From positions 1 to 64,000 of the forward strand of contig CAJNCW010000003.1 of the NCBI GenBank assembly GCA_905221345.1: DNA of 64,000 nt, in the 5' to 3' direction. Both the position numbers and the translations under genes were made by a program. Position 1 is the stretch's first letter. Every line of letters begins with the position of its first letter. This document shows positions 8,853 to 17,277 of this stretch, piece after piece. This DNA comes from a bacterium. GTDB lineage: Bacteria > Bacillota > Bacilli > Lactobacillales > Streptococcaceae. The notes under the pieces were generated by a model. It did no database searches, was not told the DNA's origin, and saw only the letters and a list, made by a program, of their open reading frames with translations.

Positions 8853-9390
8853 AAAAATATTTAAAAAATATGGTTCCGATAGGAACAATTGATAAAAATC
8901 CAGTTTATTTTGATAAAAAAGATTCTAATTTATACATAGTAAGAAAAAAGACTTTTTTTTGGAAACTGCTAGCAGTAGCTTGATCATGATTCTTTATGTC
9001 ATAATCGGAAAAGTCAATTCCAAATACTATTTAACCATTCTGGGAAGATATCAATTTCTAATGATTGGCATCCTGATTTCCTTTATAACATCTTTTGTTG
9101 TTTGTTATGTTACGTACCATCGTGAGAGGCAAGTGGAAAAACTTCAATTAGAGGAAAAAACAATGAGAGACTTTGTGTTAAGAGAGCGAAAGAATATCTT
9201 TTTGACCTATTTCTCTTTCATCATATTCCCACTAATGATAATATTTTTTGCACACCTCTTTATCACATATGGCAATCTTCCGTGGGGAGTTGTTTCAATT
9301 TTATGTATGACTATATATTTTATGTTCTTTTATAATAAAATCTTCCAAAGAGGAAAAATCATAAATGAACTGTATAAAACTTATAAATGA
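8849..9390 (+). pseudogene. Membrane protein paralogue 2, frameshifted in a T8 tract
   Basis: Frame A runs 8849-8983 (ATGA overlap with the upstream stop; 44 codons, starting MKKYLKNMVPIGTIDKNPVY). Frame B runs from about 8959 to 9390 and encodes the membrane segments and the tail YNKIFQRGKIINELYKTYK. Joined at the T tract (bases 8953-8960), the two parts give about 180 residues that align along their length with the genes on both sides. One extra T would restore the frame, as would a -1 ribosomal slip on the T run. It may be a decayed gene, a phase-variable state, programmed frameshifting or a sequencing error. Confidence 0.75.
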
Positions 9391-9401
9391 GAAAGATAAT
9401 T

Positions 9402-9965
9402 ATGAAAAGTAACACTAAAAATTTCATTGTCCTAGGTATATATCAGGAAAAATCTGTCTATTATAACAATGAGAATCATCAACTTTTATATCCAACAAAG
9501 GATAAAACTATTGGAGCAACTGCCATTACTGGTTACAGTTCAATTGCTCTTGTTTTATATATTGTTTTAAGAAGTATAAGTAAAAATGGGGAAGTACCAA
9601 CAGATTTTCGGTTGCTGTCTTTGATCCTTGCTTATATTATCATTAGTATTGGTAGTAGCTTATTACTTTATTATGTTTTAAATCGTGTCATTGAGTTAGA
9701 AGAATTTCAAATTGATTTAAGAAACTATCAAAACTTTTTAAAGCAAGAAAAAAGGAATGTTTTAATATTATATATAACGATGCTCTATTTTTTGATTATA
9801 GGAATAGTGACTGCTGCAATTTTTATAAGTTCGGGTAATTATATTAGTCTTGTATTAACTTTATCATCATATTTTATTGTATACACTATTTTAAATACCA
9901 AATTGATTAAACGCAGCATGATATTGAGACAGTTATACAAAGAATTAGAAAATAAAGATATTTAA
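9402..9965 (+). CDS. Small multi-pass membrane protein, paralogue 3 (unknown function)
   Basis: 187 residues if started at the ATG at 9402. A further in-frame ATG at 9387 overlaps the previous stop. The later start is preferred because MKSNTKNFIVLG then lines up with MKKYLKNMVPIG of paralogue 2. Same plan: a short soluble N-terminus with VYYNNENHQLLY, two membrane segments with ALVLYIVLRSI, a loop FLKQEKRNVLILY, two more segments, and the tail NTKLIKRSMILRQLYKEL. No enzymatic motif is seen. It is very AT-rich. Confidence 0.7.
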   Translation: MKSNTKNFIVLGIYQEKSVYYNNENHQLLYPTKDKTIGATAITGYSSIALVLYIVLRSISKNGEVPTDFRLLSLILAYIIISIGSSLLLYYVLNRVIELEEFQIDLRNYQNFLKQEKRNVLILYITMLYFLIIGIVTAAIFISSGNYISLVLTLSSYFIVYTILNTKLIKRSMILRQLYKELENKDI

Positions 9966-10083
9966 TTGAAAAAAATTGATTTCTAGAGATTTTTAATCAA
10001 TTTATCGAAAAATTAGAATAAGCTTATTAAGCTGTGATTTTTAATTAAACGGACTTAGAGTTAGGTCAATTTAGGAGGTTAAT

Positions 10084-10590
10084 GTGAAAGAAAAAACAGT
10101 TAGAGAAGTTGAAGAATTAAATAAAGCATATTTTAAAAGTTTAGCGAATACTCGCGCATCTGCAAGTATGATGGTTATTTCATGGACAGGAGTATTTATA
10201 TTAGCACTAGAAATTTTCGTTTTTTATTACTATTTTGATACAGTAGCTATAATAAATCCATTTATGAATTGGTTCTTTGATTTACTCTTGATTTCTTGTT
10301 TCTACCTTATTATTGCATTTTTCATCCCATTAGTTGGTCTCTTTGTATATAAGAAGCAAATTTTGTCAACAATTTTTCTGCTACTAGTCTATATGGTCAT
10401 ATACTTTTCTCTGCAGTTGATGATGCTTTTGATTATAGTTACTTCTATTTCAACGAAGGAATTTTCGCTTGGATTCCCTAAGTATTCTCCAATTTTTATT
10501 CCATTTTTGTTAATTTCTACAGTTTGTGGCTTTATTTATCAATATTTCTGGTTAAAACGCCAGTTAAAAAAAAGGCTTCTCTGTAAATAG
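10084..10590 (+). CDS. Four-helix membrane protein (unknown function)
   Basis: 168 residues, GTG start with a strong AGGAGG (10073-10078). A short charged N-terminus (KEKTVREVEELNKAYFKS) precedes about four hydrophobic segments (roughly residues 30-52, 63-88, 94-118 and 137-156). It ends in a basic tail KRQLKKRLLCK. It is not obviously related to the three preceding paralogues. The 118-base gap upstream may hold its own promoter. No family is recognised. Confidence 0.65.
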   Translation: MKEKTVREVEELNKAYFKSLANTRASASMMVISWTGVFILALEIFVFYYYFDTVAIINPFMNWFFDLLLISCFYLIIAFFIPLVGLFVYKKQILSTIFLLLVYMVIYFSLQLMMLLIIVTSISTKEFSLGFPKYSPIFIPFLLISTVCGFIYQYFWLKRQLKKRLLCK

Positions 10591-10594
10591 GACA

Positions 10595-11086
10595 ATGGGG
10601 AATTATTTTGCTAAATCTAATGCATATGGTAGAAACTCTCTTTACATCATTTTTGGACTTTCTATGTTGGCTGCCATACTTTCAGGTAAATTGATACTTA
10701 TTGTTGGAATTCTTGGAGCTCTTCTTTTCAGCTATGCATTTTCTCAGTTGATTACAGAAGTTGCCTACCTTTTATACCTAAAAATTCAGAGCAAGGAGTA
10801 TTGGGAAGATGTGCCTACGAAGAAAGAGACTTTTCGAGATTTATTTAAGGGTTTTAGTTTAAAGAAAGCTAAAATTCGTATTCCTATTGAAATAGTGTCA
10901 TTTGTAATTTTTGTTCAAATTCTTTATAAATTTGGATATACGGATCAGGTAATCAGACATACACGTTGGCTGCTTTGGATTATCAAACTATTTATAATCT
11001 CAATAGAATTGGATATTTTGGGAAGTTTTATTCTTTATGTTATAAAAAAAGTAAATACTAGATTCAAAAAAGGAAAGAAAAAATGA
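10595..11086 (+). CDS. Membrane protein (unknown function)
   Basis: 163 residues, starting 4 bases after the previous stop, so the two are probably translationally coupled. Two hydrophobic segments lie near residues 15-53, followed by a soluble loop with YWEDVPTKKETFRDLF. Two more segments lie near 93-112 and 124-150. The tail is strongly basic (KKVNTRFKKGKKK). No signature is recognised. It is the last gene of the AT-rich block before the intact GNAT gene. Confidence 0.6.
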   Translation: MGNYFAKSNAYGRNSLYIIFGLSMLAAILSGKLILIVGILGALLFSYAFSQLITEVAYLLYLKIQSKEYWEDVPTKKETFRDLFKGFSLKKAKIRIPIEIVSFVIFVQILYKFGYTDQVIRHTRWLLWIIKLFIISIELDILGSFILYVIKKVNTRFKKGKKK

Positions 11087-11233
11087 TGAATCTTCATTGT
11101 CAGTAGGACTCTGAATTATGTAATTATTGATTTTAAGAAACATTTAGAAATGCTTCCAAAGACCAGAAAATTCTCTGCTCTAGAATCAGTTATCTGGTAT
11201 TCTTTGTTCGCGCTTCTTGTTGTAACTTCTTTT

Positions 11234-11400
11234 TTATGCTAGACTGGTAGAAAATATTTTTAAATGGAGGAGAAGTATGGAATCAATCTTTTTAAAACTA
11301 GCACAGTATCCCATAGTCGAGACTGAGCATTTATTGTTTAGACCTGTAACTTTGAATGATGCGGAAGCTATGTTTGAGTATGCCTCAGACAGAGAAAATA
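11234..11400 (+). repeat. Right copy of the diverged direct repeat
   Basis: Matches 8096-8263 from the TTATGCTAGACT promoter through codon ~41 of the acetyltransferase. Together the two copies bracket the five membrane-protein genes. Confidence 0.8.
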
Positions 11401-11846
11401 CGCGCTACACTTTTCCAACCAATCAAAGCTTGGAAGAAACCAAGAATAACATTGCTCAGTTCTACTTGGCTAATCCCTTGGGACGCTGGGGAATAGAACT
11501 AAAAAGCAATGGTCAGTTTATCGGAACTATTGACTTGCATAAGATTGACCCCATTCTCAAAAAAGCAGCTATTGGTTACATTATCAACCAAAAGTATTGG
11601 AATCAAGGATTGACGACAGAAGCCAATCGTGCTGTGATTGAGCTAGCTTTTGAGAAGATTGGAATGAATAAGTTGACCGCACTTCACGATAAAGACAATC
11701 CCGCATCTGGAAGAGTCATGGAGAAATCAGGTATGCGTTTTTCACATGCAGAACTATATGCTTGTATGGACCAGCATGAAGAAGGCCGAATCGTTACAAG
11801 AGTTCATTATGTATTGACCAAGGAAGACTATTTTGCAAATAAATAA
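11277..11846 (+). CDS. GNAT-family N-acetyltransferase (RimJ/RimL type)
   Basis: 189 residues with the RimJ/RimL-like layout: LLFRPVTLNDAEAMFEYASD at the start, GTIDLHKIDPILKKAAIGYII (split around residues 82-102), NQGLTTEANRAVIELAFE for acetyl-CoA binding, and NPASGRVMEKSGMRF near the end. Relatives acetylate protein N-termini or small molecules; the substrate here is unknown. It has its own TGCTAGACT promoter and GGAGG site. The 5' third is duplicated in broken form at 8140. Confidence 0.88.
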   Translation: MESIFLKLAQYPIVETEHLLFRPVTLNDAEAMFEYASDRENTRYTFPTNQSLEETKNNIAQFYLANPLGRWGIELKSNGQFIGTIDLHKIDPILKKAAIGYIINQKYWNQGLTTEANRAVIELAFEKIGMNKLTALHDKDNPASGRVMEKSGMRFSHAELYACMDQHEEGRIVTRVHYVLTKEDYFANK

Positions 11847-11885
11847 GCAGTTGAAAAGAAATTTTCGACTATTTTTTCTTTCTCT

Positions 11886-11893
11886 TGCGAATA
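11886..11893 (+). promoter_or_regulatory. Competence (cin/com) box of comEA-comEC
   Basis: TGCGAATA, one mismatch from the ComX box TACGAATA, preceded by a T-rich stretch and about 20 bases upstream of the comEA ATG. Placement and neighbours support sigma-X control in competence. Confidence 0.8.
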
Positions 11894-11912
11894 ATCTAAG
11901 AGAGGAGAAAAT

Positions 11913-12563
11913 ATGGAAGCAATTATCGAGAAAATCAAAGAGTATAAAATCATTGTCATTTGTGCTGGTTTAGGTTTGGTCTTAGGCGGATTTTTCCTGC
12001 TAAAGCCAACGTCACAAACACCCGTCACGGAAACGAATTTGCAGACCGAAGTTACGACCGTTGCAAAGGATTCATCGTCTGAAAAAGAAGTGAAGAAGGA
12101 AGAAAAGGAAGAATCGCCTGAGCAAGAACTGATCACAGTGGATGTCAAAGGTGCTGTCAAATCGCCAGGGATTTATGACTTGCCTCTTGGCAGTCGAGTT
12201 CACGATGCCGTTCAGAAGGCAGGTGGCTTGACAGAGGAGGCAGATAGCAAGTCGCTCAATCTAGCTCAGAAAGTCAGTGACGAGGCTCTGGTCTATGTTC
12301 CAACTAAGGGAGAAGAAGCAGCTAGTCAGCAGGCTGCCTCTGGAACGACTCCTTCATCAAGTAAAGAAAAGAAGGTCAACCTCAACAAGGCCGGTCTGGA
12401 AGAACTCAAGCAGGTCAAAGGCTTGGGAGGAAAACGAGCGCAGGATATTATCGACCATCGTGAGGCAAATGGCAAGTTCAAGTCAGTAGATGAACTCAAG
12501 AAAGTATCTGGCATTGGCACAAAGACCATAGAAAAGCTAAAAGATTATGTCACAGTGGACTAA
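11913..12563 (+). CDS. comEA: ComEA, competence DNA receptor
   Basis: Membrane-anchored double-stranded DNA receptor for transformation. The 216-residue protein has one N-terminal membrane segment (about residues 12-31), then a low-complexity Thr/Glu/Lys linker. A SLBB-type domain follows (VDVKGAVKSPGIYDLPLGSR, about 75-94), then a second Ser/Gln-rich linker. The C-terminal helix-hairpin-helix DNA-binding domain contains VNLNKAGLEELKQVKGLGGK and FKSVDELKKVSGIG. It overlaps comEC by 17 bases. The competence box directly upstream indicates late-competence expression. In pneumococcus the gene is also called celA. Confidence 0.96.
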   Translation: MEAIIEKIKEYKIIVICAGLGLVLGGFFLLKPTSQTPVTETNLQTEVTTVAKDSSSEKEVKKEEKEESPEQELITVDVKGAVKSPGIYDLPLGSRVHDAVQKAGGLTEEADSKSLNLAQKVSDEALVYVPTKGEEAASQQAASGTTPSSSKEKKVNLNKAGLEELKQVKGLGGKRAQDIIDHREANGKFKSVDELKKVSGIGTKTIEKLKDYVTVD

Positions 12564-14787
12564 AAACTTCCCTATTCCTCTAATCTATCTGAGCTTTCTG
12601 TTGCTCTGGCTTTACTATGCCATTTTTGGAGCGTCCTATCTCGCACTGCTAGGTTTTGTTTTTTTGCTCGTCTGCCTCTTTTTTCAATTTCCATGGAAAT
12701 ATGCTGGAAAAGTTTTAGCTATTTGTGGAGTTTTTGGATTTTGGTTTTTGTTTCAAAACTGGCAACAGACACAAGCTAGTCAAGACTTGGTTGGCTATGT
12801 TGAAAAGGTGAGGATTTTACCAGATACTATCAAAGTCAATGGGGATAGTCTATCCTTTCGGGGGAAGTCTGATGGCCGTACTTTCCAAGTTTACTATAAA
12901 CTCCAGTCCGAGGAGGAAAAAGAGCAATTTCAAGCCTTAACAGATCTGCACGAGATAGAGCTAGAAGGAAAACTTTCGGAACCCGAAGAGCAGAGAAATT
13001 TTGGTGGATTTGACTACCAAGCCTATCTGAAAACTCAAGGGATTTACCAGACACTGACTATCAAGAGCATCCAGTCACTTAAAAAGGTTAGCAGTTGGGA
13101 TATAGGAGAAAATCTGTCTAGTTTACGTCGAAAGGCTGTAGTTTGGATCAAGACGCACTTTCCAGATCCTATGCGCAATTATATGACTGGGCTCTTGCTG
13201 GGACATTTGGACACGGACTTTGAGGAAATGAATGAGCTCTATTCCAGTCTAGGAATTATCCATCTCTTTGCCTTGTCGGGTATGCAGGTGGGCTTCTTTA
13301 TGGATGCCTTTAAGAAACTCCTCTTGCGATTGGGCTTGATCCAAGAAAAGTTGAAGTGGCTGACCTATCCCTTTTCCCTTATCTATGCAGGTCTGACAGG
13401 ATTTTCAGCATCTGTCATTCGCAGTCTCTTGCAAAAGCTACTGGCTCAACATGGTGTTAAGGGTTTGGACAATTTTGCCTTGACTGTCCTTGTCCTCTTT
13501 ATCATCATGCCCAACTTTTTCCTAACTGCAGGAGGAGTCTTGTCCTGCGCTTATGCTTTTATCTTGACTATGACAAGTAAAGAAGGGGAGGGACTCAAGG
13601 CTGTTACCAGAGAAAGTCTGGTCATTTCCTTGGGAATATTGCCTATTCTATCCTTCTATTTTGCAGAATTTCAGCCTTGGTCTATCCTTTTGACCTTTGT
13701 CTTTTCCTTTCTGTTTGATGTGGTCTTCTTGCCGCTTTTGTCCATCTTATTCATTCTGTCTTTTGTTTACCCAGTCACTCAGTTTAACTTTGTCTTTGAA
13801 TGGTTGGAGAGCATCATTCGCTTGGTATCACAGCTGGCAAGTAGGCCTCTAGTTTTTGGTCAACCCAATGCATGGCTTTTGATTCTTCTCTTAGTTTCAT
13901 TAGCCTTGGTCTATGACATGAGAAAAAACATCAAAAGACTAGCAGGATTCAGTCTCTTTATTGTGGGGCTCTTTTTCTTGACCAAGTATCCACTAGAAAA
14001 TGAAATTACCATGCTGGATGTAGGGCAAGGGGAAAGTATTTTCCTACGGGATGTGACAGGTAAAACCATTCTCATAGACGTGGGAGGCAAGGCAGAGTCT
14101 GATAAGAAAATCGAAAAATGGCAAGAAAAGGCGACGACCAGCAATGCCCAGAGAACCTTGATTCCCTATCTTAAAAGTCGCGGAGTAGACAAGATTTACC
14201 AGCTGATTTTGACCAACACAGATAAAGAACATGTTGGTGATTTACTGGAGGTGACCAAGGCTTTCCATGTCGGGGAGATTTTAGTATCAAAAGGAAGTTT
14301 GACACAGAAAGAATTTGTAGCAGAACTACAAGCAAGTCAAACCAAGATACGCAGTGTGGCAGCAGGGGAGAATTTACCGATTTTTGGCGGTTCTTTAGAA
14401 GTCCTATCTCCAAGGAAGATTGGAGATGGAAGTCATAGTGATTCCCTCCTTCTTTATGGGAAACTCTTGGATAAGCACTTTCTCTTCAGTGGAAACTTGA
14501 AAGAGAAGGGAGAGAAGGATCTTTTAAAGCAATATCCTGACTTAGAGGTGGATGTCTTGAAAGTCGGTCAACATGGTTCTAAAACCTCATCAAATCCAGC
14601 TTTTCTAGAAAAACTCAACCCAGAGATTTCTCTCATCTCAGTTGGAAAGAACAATCGTGCGAAACTCCCCCATCAGGAAACCTTGACTCGACTAGAGACC
14701 ATCAAGAGTAAGATTTACCGAACTGACCAGCAAGGAGCTATTCGCTTTAAAGGATGGAATAGTTGGCGAATCGAAAGTGTTCGTTAG
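12547..14787 (+). CDS. comEC: ComEC, DNA uptake channel
   Basis: The 746-residue polytopic membrane protein forms the channel for single-stranded DNA in transformation. An N-terminal hydrophobic region is followed by an OB-like soluble part (about residues 75-180). The competence domain includes LLGHLDTDFEEMNELYSSLG and HLFALSGMQVGFFMDAFKK, followed by several membrane helices. The C-terminal metallo-beta-lactamase-like domain contains MLDVGQGESIFLRD and KVGQHGSKTSSNP. The usual HxHxDH zinc cluster is degenerate (LTNTDKEHVGDL), as I recall for several Firmicutes ComEC proteins. The start overlaps comEA. The length matches the pneumococcal protein. Confidence 0.96.
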   Translation: MSQWTKNFPIPLIYLSFLLLWLYYAIFGASYLALLGFVFLLVCLFFQFPWKYAGKVLAICGVFGFWFLFQNWQQTQASQDLVGYVEKVRILPDTIKVNGDSLSFRGKSDGRTFQVYYKLQSEEEKEQFQALTDLHEIELEGKLSEPEEQRNFGGFDYQAYLKTQGIYQTLTIKSIQSLKKVSSWDIGENLSSLRRKAVVWIKTHFPDPMRNYMTGLLLGHLDTDFEEMNELYSSLGIIHLFALSGMQVGFFMDAFKKLLLRLGLIQEKLKWLTYPFSLIYAGLTGFSASVIRSLLQKLLAQHGVKGLDNFALTVLVLFIIMPNFFLTAGGVLSCAYAFILTMTSKEGEGLKAVTRESLVISLGILPILSFYFAEFQPWSILLTFVFSFLFDVVFLPLLSILFILSFVYPVTQFNFVFEWLESIIRLVSQLASRPLVFGQPNAWLLILLLVSLALVYDMRKNIKRLAGFSLFIVGLFFLTKYPLENEITMLDVGQGESIFLRDVTGKTILIDVGGKAESDKKIEKWQEKATTSNAQRTLIPYLKSRGVDKIYQLILTNTDKEHVGDLLEVTKAFHVGEILVSKGSLTQKEFVAELQASQTKIRSVAAGENLPIFGGSLEVLSPRKIGDGSHSDSLLLYGKLLDKHFLFSGNLKEKGEKDLLKQYPDLEVDVLKVGQHGSKTSSNPAFLEKLNPEISLISVGKNNRAKLPHQETLTRLETIKSKIYRTDQQGAIRFKGWNSWRIESVR

Positions 14788-14830
14788 GAAGAAACAATGT
14801 TATATATTAGTAAAATAAACAAAAAATCTG

Positions 14831-14859
14831 TTGCATAATAATGAGAAAAACGATATAAT
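14831..14859 (+). promoter_or_regulatory. Promoter upstream of peptide remnant and ABC transporter
   Basis: TTGCAT (14831-14836), 17 bases, TATAAT (14854-14859). A strong vegetative promoter that would transcribe the decayed peptide gene and then the ABC pair. Confidence 0.75.
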
Positions 14860-14900
14860 GAAAGTGTTTCCAATAGTAAAGATATAAATGCAATGAAAAC

Positions 14901-15159
14901 ATGAAAATTAGCAAAAGTTGTTTTATTAGCGAGTTTATCATCTATTGTTTTTGTCAGTCCAGTGGAGCAACTGTGACAGTTACTAAAAGTTATTGGTATG
15001 ATTGGAATACCGCTTGGAAGTTTAGCATGAATTAGCACGGACGTAAATATGTAAACATTCCAAGATGGTCTGCTTATTATTCTATAATGACTAAAAAGTT
15101 GGTCCGATTGGCATTCTGTTCGTTATGAGGAACTAAACCTCTACACCGGAGGCTATTAA
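14901..15159 (+). pseudogene. Decayed small secreted-peptide gene (bacteriocin-like precursor?)
   Basis: This 404-base gap between comEC and the ABC genes (14788-15191) holds no intact gene, but pieces of one peptide can be read across frames. MKISK is followed by VVLLASLSSIVFVSPV (a signal-peptide-like core), then GATVTVTKSYWYDWNTAWKF with an in-frame TAG at 15033. HGRKYVNIPRWSAYYSIM comes next, and after another frame change WSDWHSVRYEELNLYTGGY and TAA at 15157-15159. That is three frameshifts and one stop in about 86 codons. The Trp/Tyr-rich mature part and the following ABC transporter recall lactococcin-972-like systems, but I cannot assign the family. Confidence 0.55.
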
Positions 15160-15191
15160 TCGTTAAAGAGTGAGAAAAAGGAGGGCTGTAT

Positions 15192-15785
15192 ATGATAACT
15201 CTTACTCATGTTACCTTAAAAACGCGACAAGTCATCTTGCAAGATGTTGATTTCACCTTTAAAAAAGGTAGGATTTATGGCCTTCTTGCTATCAATGGCT
15301 CTGGAAAGACGACCCTGTTCCGAGCTATTAGCAGGCTGCTTCCCCTCAGTAGTGGACATATCGCAGTTCCTCCTTCTTTGTTTTATTATGAGAGCGTTGA
15401 ATGGCTGGATGGAAACTTAAGTGGGATGGACTACCTTCGTCTCATAAAAAACATCTGGAAGTCAGACCTAAACTTGGGGGACGAAATCGCCTATTGGGAA
15501 ATGTCTGACTATATCAATCTTCCCATCCGCAAGTATTCCCTAGGGATGAAGCAACGCTTGGTGATTGCCATGTATTTTCTCAGTCAGGCGAAATGCTGGC
15601 TCATGGATGAGGTAACAAATGGTTTAGACGAGTACTATCGACAGAAGTTTTTTGACAGGCTAGCACAAATCAATAGGCAAGAACAGCTGGTTCTTTTGAG
15701 TTCCCACTATAAGGAAGAGTTGATTGATGTCTGCGATAGCATCGTAACCATTCGTCAGGGGCAGATAGAAGAGGTTCCGTTATGA
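15192..15785 (+). CDS. ABC transporter ATP-binding protein
   Basis: 197 residues, a short ABC ATPase. Walker A is GLLAINGSGKTTLF (about residues 30-43). The signature is a variant, YSLGMKQRL instead of LSGGQ. Walker B is CWLMDEVTNGLD, followed by the switch histidine in LLSSHYKEE. The variant signature is common in exporters paired with ABC-2-type permeases. The stop overlaps the permease start (ATGA). The first gene of the transcription unit may be the decayed peptide. Substrate unknown; peptide or toxin export, or self-protection, is plausible. Confidence 0.88.
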   Translation: MITLTHVTLKTRQVILQDVDFTFKKGRIYGLLAINGSGKTTLFRAISRLLPLSSGHIAVPPSLFYYESVEWLDGNLSGMDYLRLIKNIWKSDLNLGDEIAYWEMSDYINLPIRKYSLGMKQRLVIAMYFLSQAKCWLMDEVTNGLDEYYRQKFFDRLAQINRQEQLVLLSSHYKEELIDVCDSIVTIRQGQIEEVPL

Positions 15786-16966
15786 AAGATATTAGCCTAT
15801 TTTTGTTAAAAAAAGTTTTCAAAAGTCGCTTAAACTGGATTATCTTAGCTTTATTTGTATCTGGACTCGGTGTTACCTTTTATTTTAATAGTCAGACTGC
15901 AAACTCCGTCAGCTTGGAGAGCGAGTTGGAAACTCGTCTTGTAAAAGATGAGAGAGTCATCAATGAATATGAAGAGAAACTCTCCCAAATATCTGATACC
16001 AACTCGGAGGAATACCAGATTGCTAAAATTAATTTAGAATCGCAAAAAAATCTTTTGACGCAAAAGAAAGAAATTCTGGCTTTGTTAAAAGAAGGACGCT
16101 GGAAAGAAGCCTACTATTTGCAGTGGCAAGATGAAGAGAAGAAATATGAAGTTATTTCAAATGAACCGACTGCTAGCTCTGACTTTAAAATGGCGGTTGA
16201 CCGCCAACGAAAGATTTACCAAGCCCTGTATCCCTTGAACATAAAAGCGCACAATTTAGTTTATCCGGCCCACGGTATTGATCAGATTGTCTGGATTTTA
16301 GAGGTTATCATCCCAAGCTTGTTTGTGGTTGCTATTATTTTTATGATAACGCAACTATTTGCAGAAAGATATCAAAATCATCTGGATACAGCTCAGTTAT
16401 ATCCTTTTTCAAAAGTGGCATTTGCCATATCCTCTCTTGGAGTTGGAGTGGGTTATGTAACTGTGCTGTTTATCGGAATCAGCGGATTTTCTTTTCTAGT
16501 GGGAAGTCTGATAAGCGGTTTTGGACAGTTAGATTATCCCTACCCATTCTACAGCATAACGAATCAAGAGGTAACTATTGGGAAGATACAAGATGTGTTA
16601 TTTCCTAGCTTGCTCTTAACTTTCTTAGCCTTTATCGTCATTGTGGAAGTCGTCTACTTGATTGCTTACTTTTTCAAGCAAAAAATGCCCGTCCTCTTTC
16701 TTTCACTCATTGGGATTGTTGGCTTATTGTTTGGTATCCAAACGATTCAGCCTCTTCAGAGTATTGCACATCTGCTTCCCTTTACTTACTTGCGTTCAGT
16801 GGAGATTTTATCTGGAAGCTTACCTAAACAAATTGATAATATCAATCTAAATTGGGGTATGGGGATGGTCTTACTTCCTTGTTTGATTATTCTTTTGTTA
16901 GTGGGGATTCTATTTATCGAAAGGTGGGGAAGTTCACGTAAAAAGGAAGTTTTTAATAGGTCTTAG
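15782..16966 (+). CDS. ABC transporter permease (ABC-2 type)
   Basis: 394 residues. One membrane segment lies at about 15-34. A large extracytoplasmic coiled region (about 40-165, charged, with ELETRLVKDERVINEYEEKL) and then about five hydrophobic segments (roughly 176-198, 212-240, 280-303, 309-330 and 360-382) follow. The layout matches ABC-2-type permeases with a large first outer loop. It overlaps the ATPase gene by 4 bases and ends before a terminator at 17004. Substrate unknown. Confidence 0.82.
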   Translation: MKDISLFLLKKVFKSRLNWIILALFVSGLGVTFYFNSQTANSVSLESELETRLVKDERVINEYEEKLSQISDTNSEEYQIAKINLESQKNLLTQKKEILALLKEGRWKEAYYLQWQDEEKKYEVISNEPTASSDFKMAVDRQRKIYQALYPLNIKAHNLVYPAHGIDQIVWILEVIIPSLFVVAIIFMITQLFAERYQNHLDTAQLYPFSKVAFAISSLGVGVGYVTVLFIGISGFSFLVGSLISGFGQLDYPYPFYSITNQEVTIGKIQDVLFPSLLLTFLAFIVIVEVVYLIAYFFKQKMPVLFLSLIGIVGLLFGIQTIQPLQSIAHLLPFTYLRSVEILSGSLPKQIDNINLNWGMGMVLLPCLIILLLVGILFIERWGSSRKKEVFNRS

Positions 16967-17003
16967 CGTTCCTATACGGAAGGTGAGGAAAAACTAACAC
17001 AGG

Positions 17004-17031
17004 GAGGGAACCAACTAGGTTCTCTCTTTTT
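17004..17031 (+). terminator. Terminator after the ABC transporter
   Basis: Stem GAGGGAACC/GGTTCTCTC (one G-T pair) and a run of T. Confidence 0.75.
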
Positions 17032-17084
17032 GATGCGGACATCAAGAAGAAAACAGAAAGTTTTTGAAAAAATGACTTTTTATC

Positions 17085-17113
17085 TTGACAAGGGCTAGAA
17101 AACTTGGTATCAT
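17085..17113 (+). promoter_or_regulatory. Promoter of the infC-rpmI-rplT operon
   Basis: TTGACA (17085-17090), 17 bases, TATCAT (17108-17113), with TGG just before the -10. Confidence 0.85.
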
Positions 17114-17119
17114 ATAAAA

Positions 17120-17277
17120 GTTGAGAAAAGCAGAAGTGAGAGCTTCTCGCCTTGTGACATCAAGTTGCCTGGCCCTACGGATGAAAAGTTTCTAAGAAAC
17201 GCTATCATAACGTGCGGGCTTGTATCATTACGAGTCCGCTCTTGTTTTTCTCTAATAATAAAAAAGAGGTGAAAACC
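17120..17277 (+). promoter_or_regulatory. Ribosomal protein L20-type leader with attenuator
   Basis: The 311-base gap 16967-17277 holds the previous terminator, the infC promoter and this leader. Its 3' part is a terminator hairpin GCGGGCTTG/CGAGTCCGC (17214-17239) followed by a T-run (17244-17249), before the infC ribosome-binding site AGAGGTGA (17265-17272). In Firmicutes this operon is controlled by L20 binding to such a leader, which causes premature termination. The assignment rests on position and the terminator; the L20-binding fold was not modelled. Confidence 0.7.
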
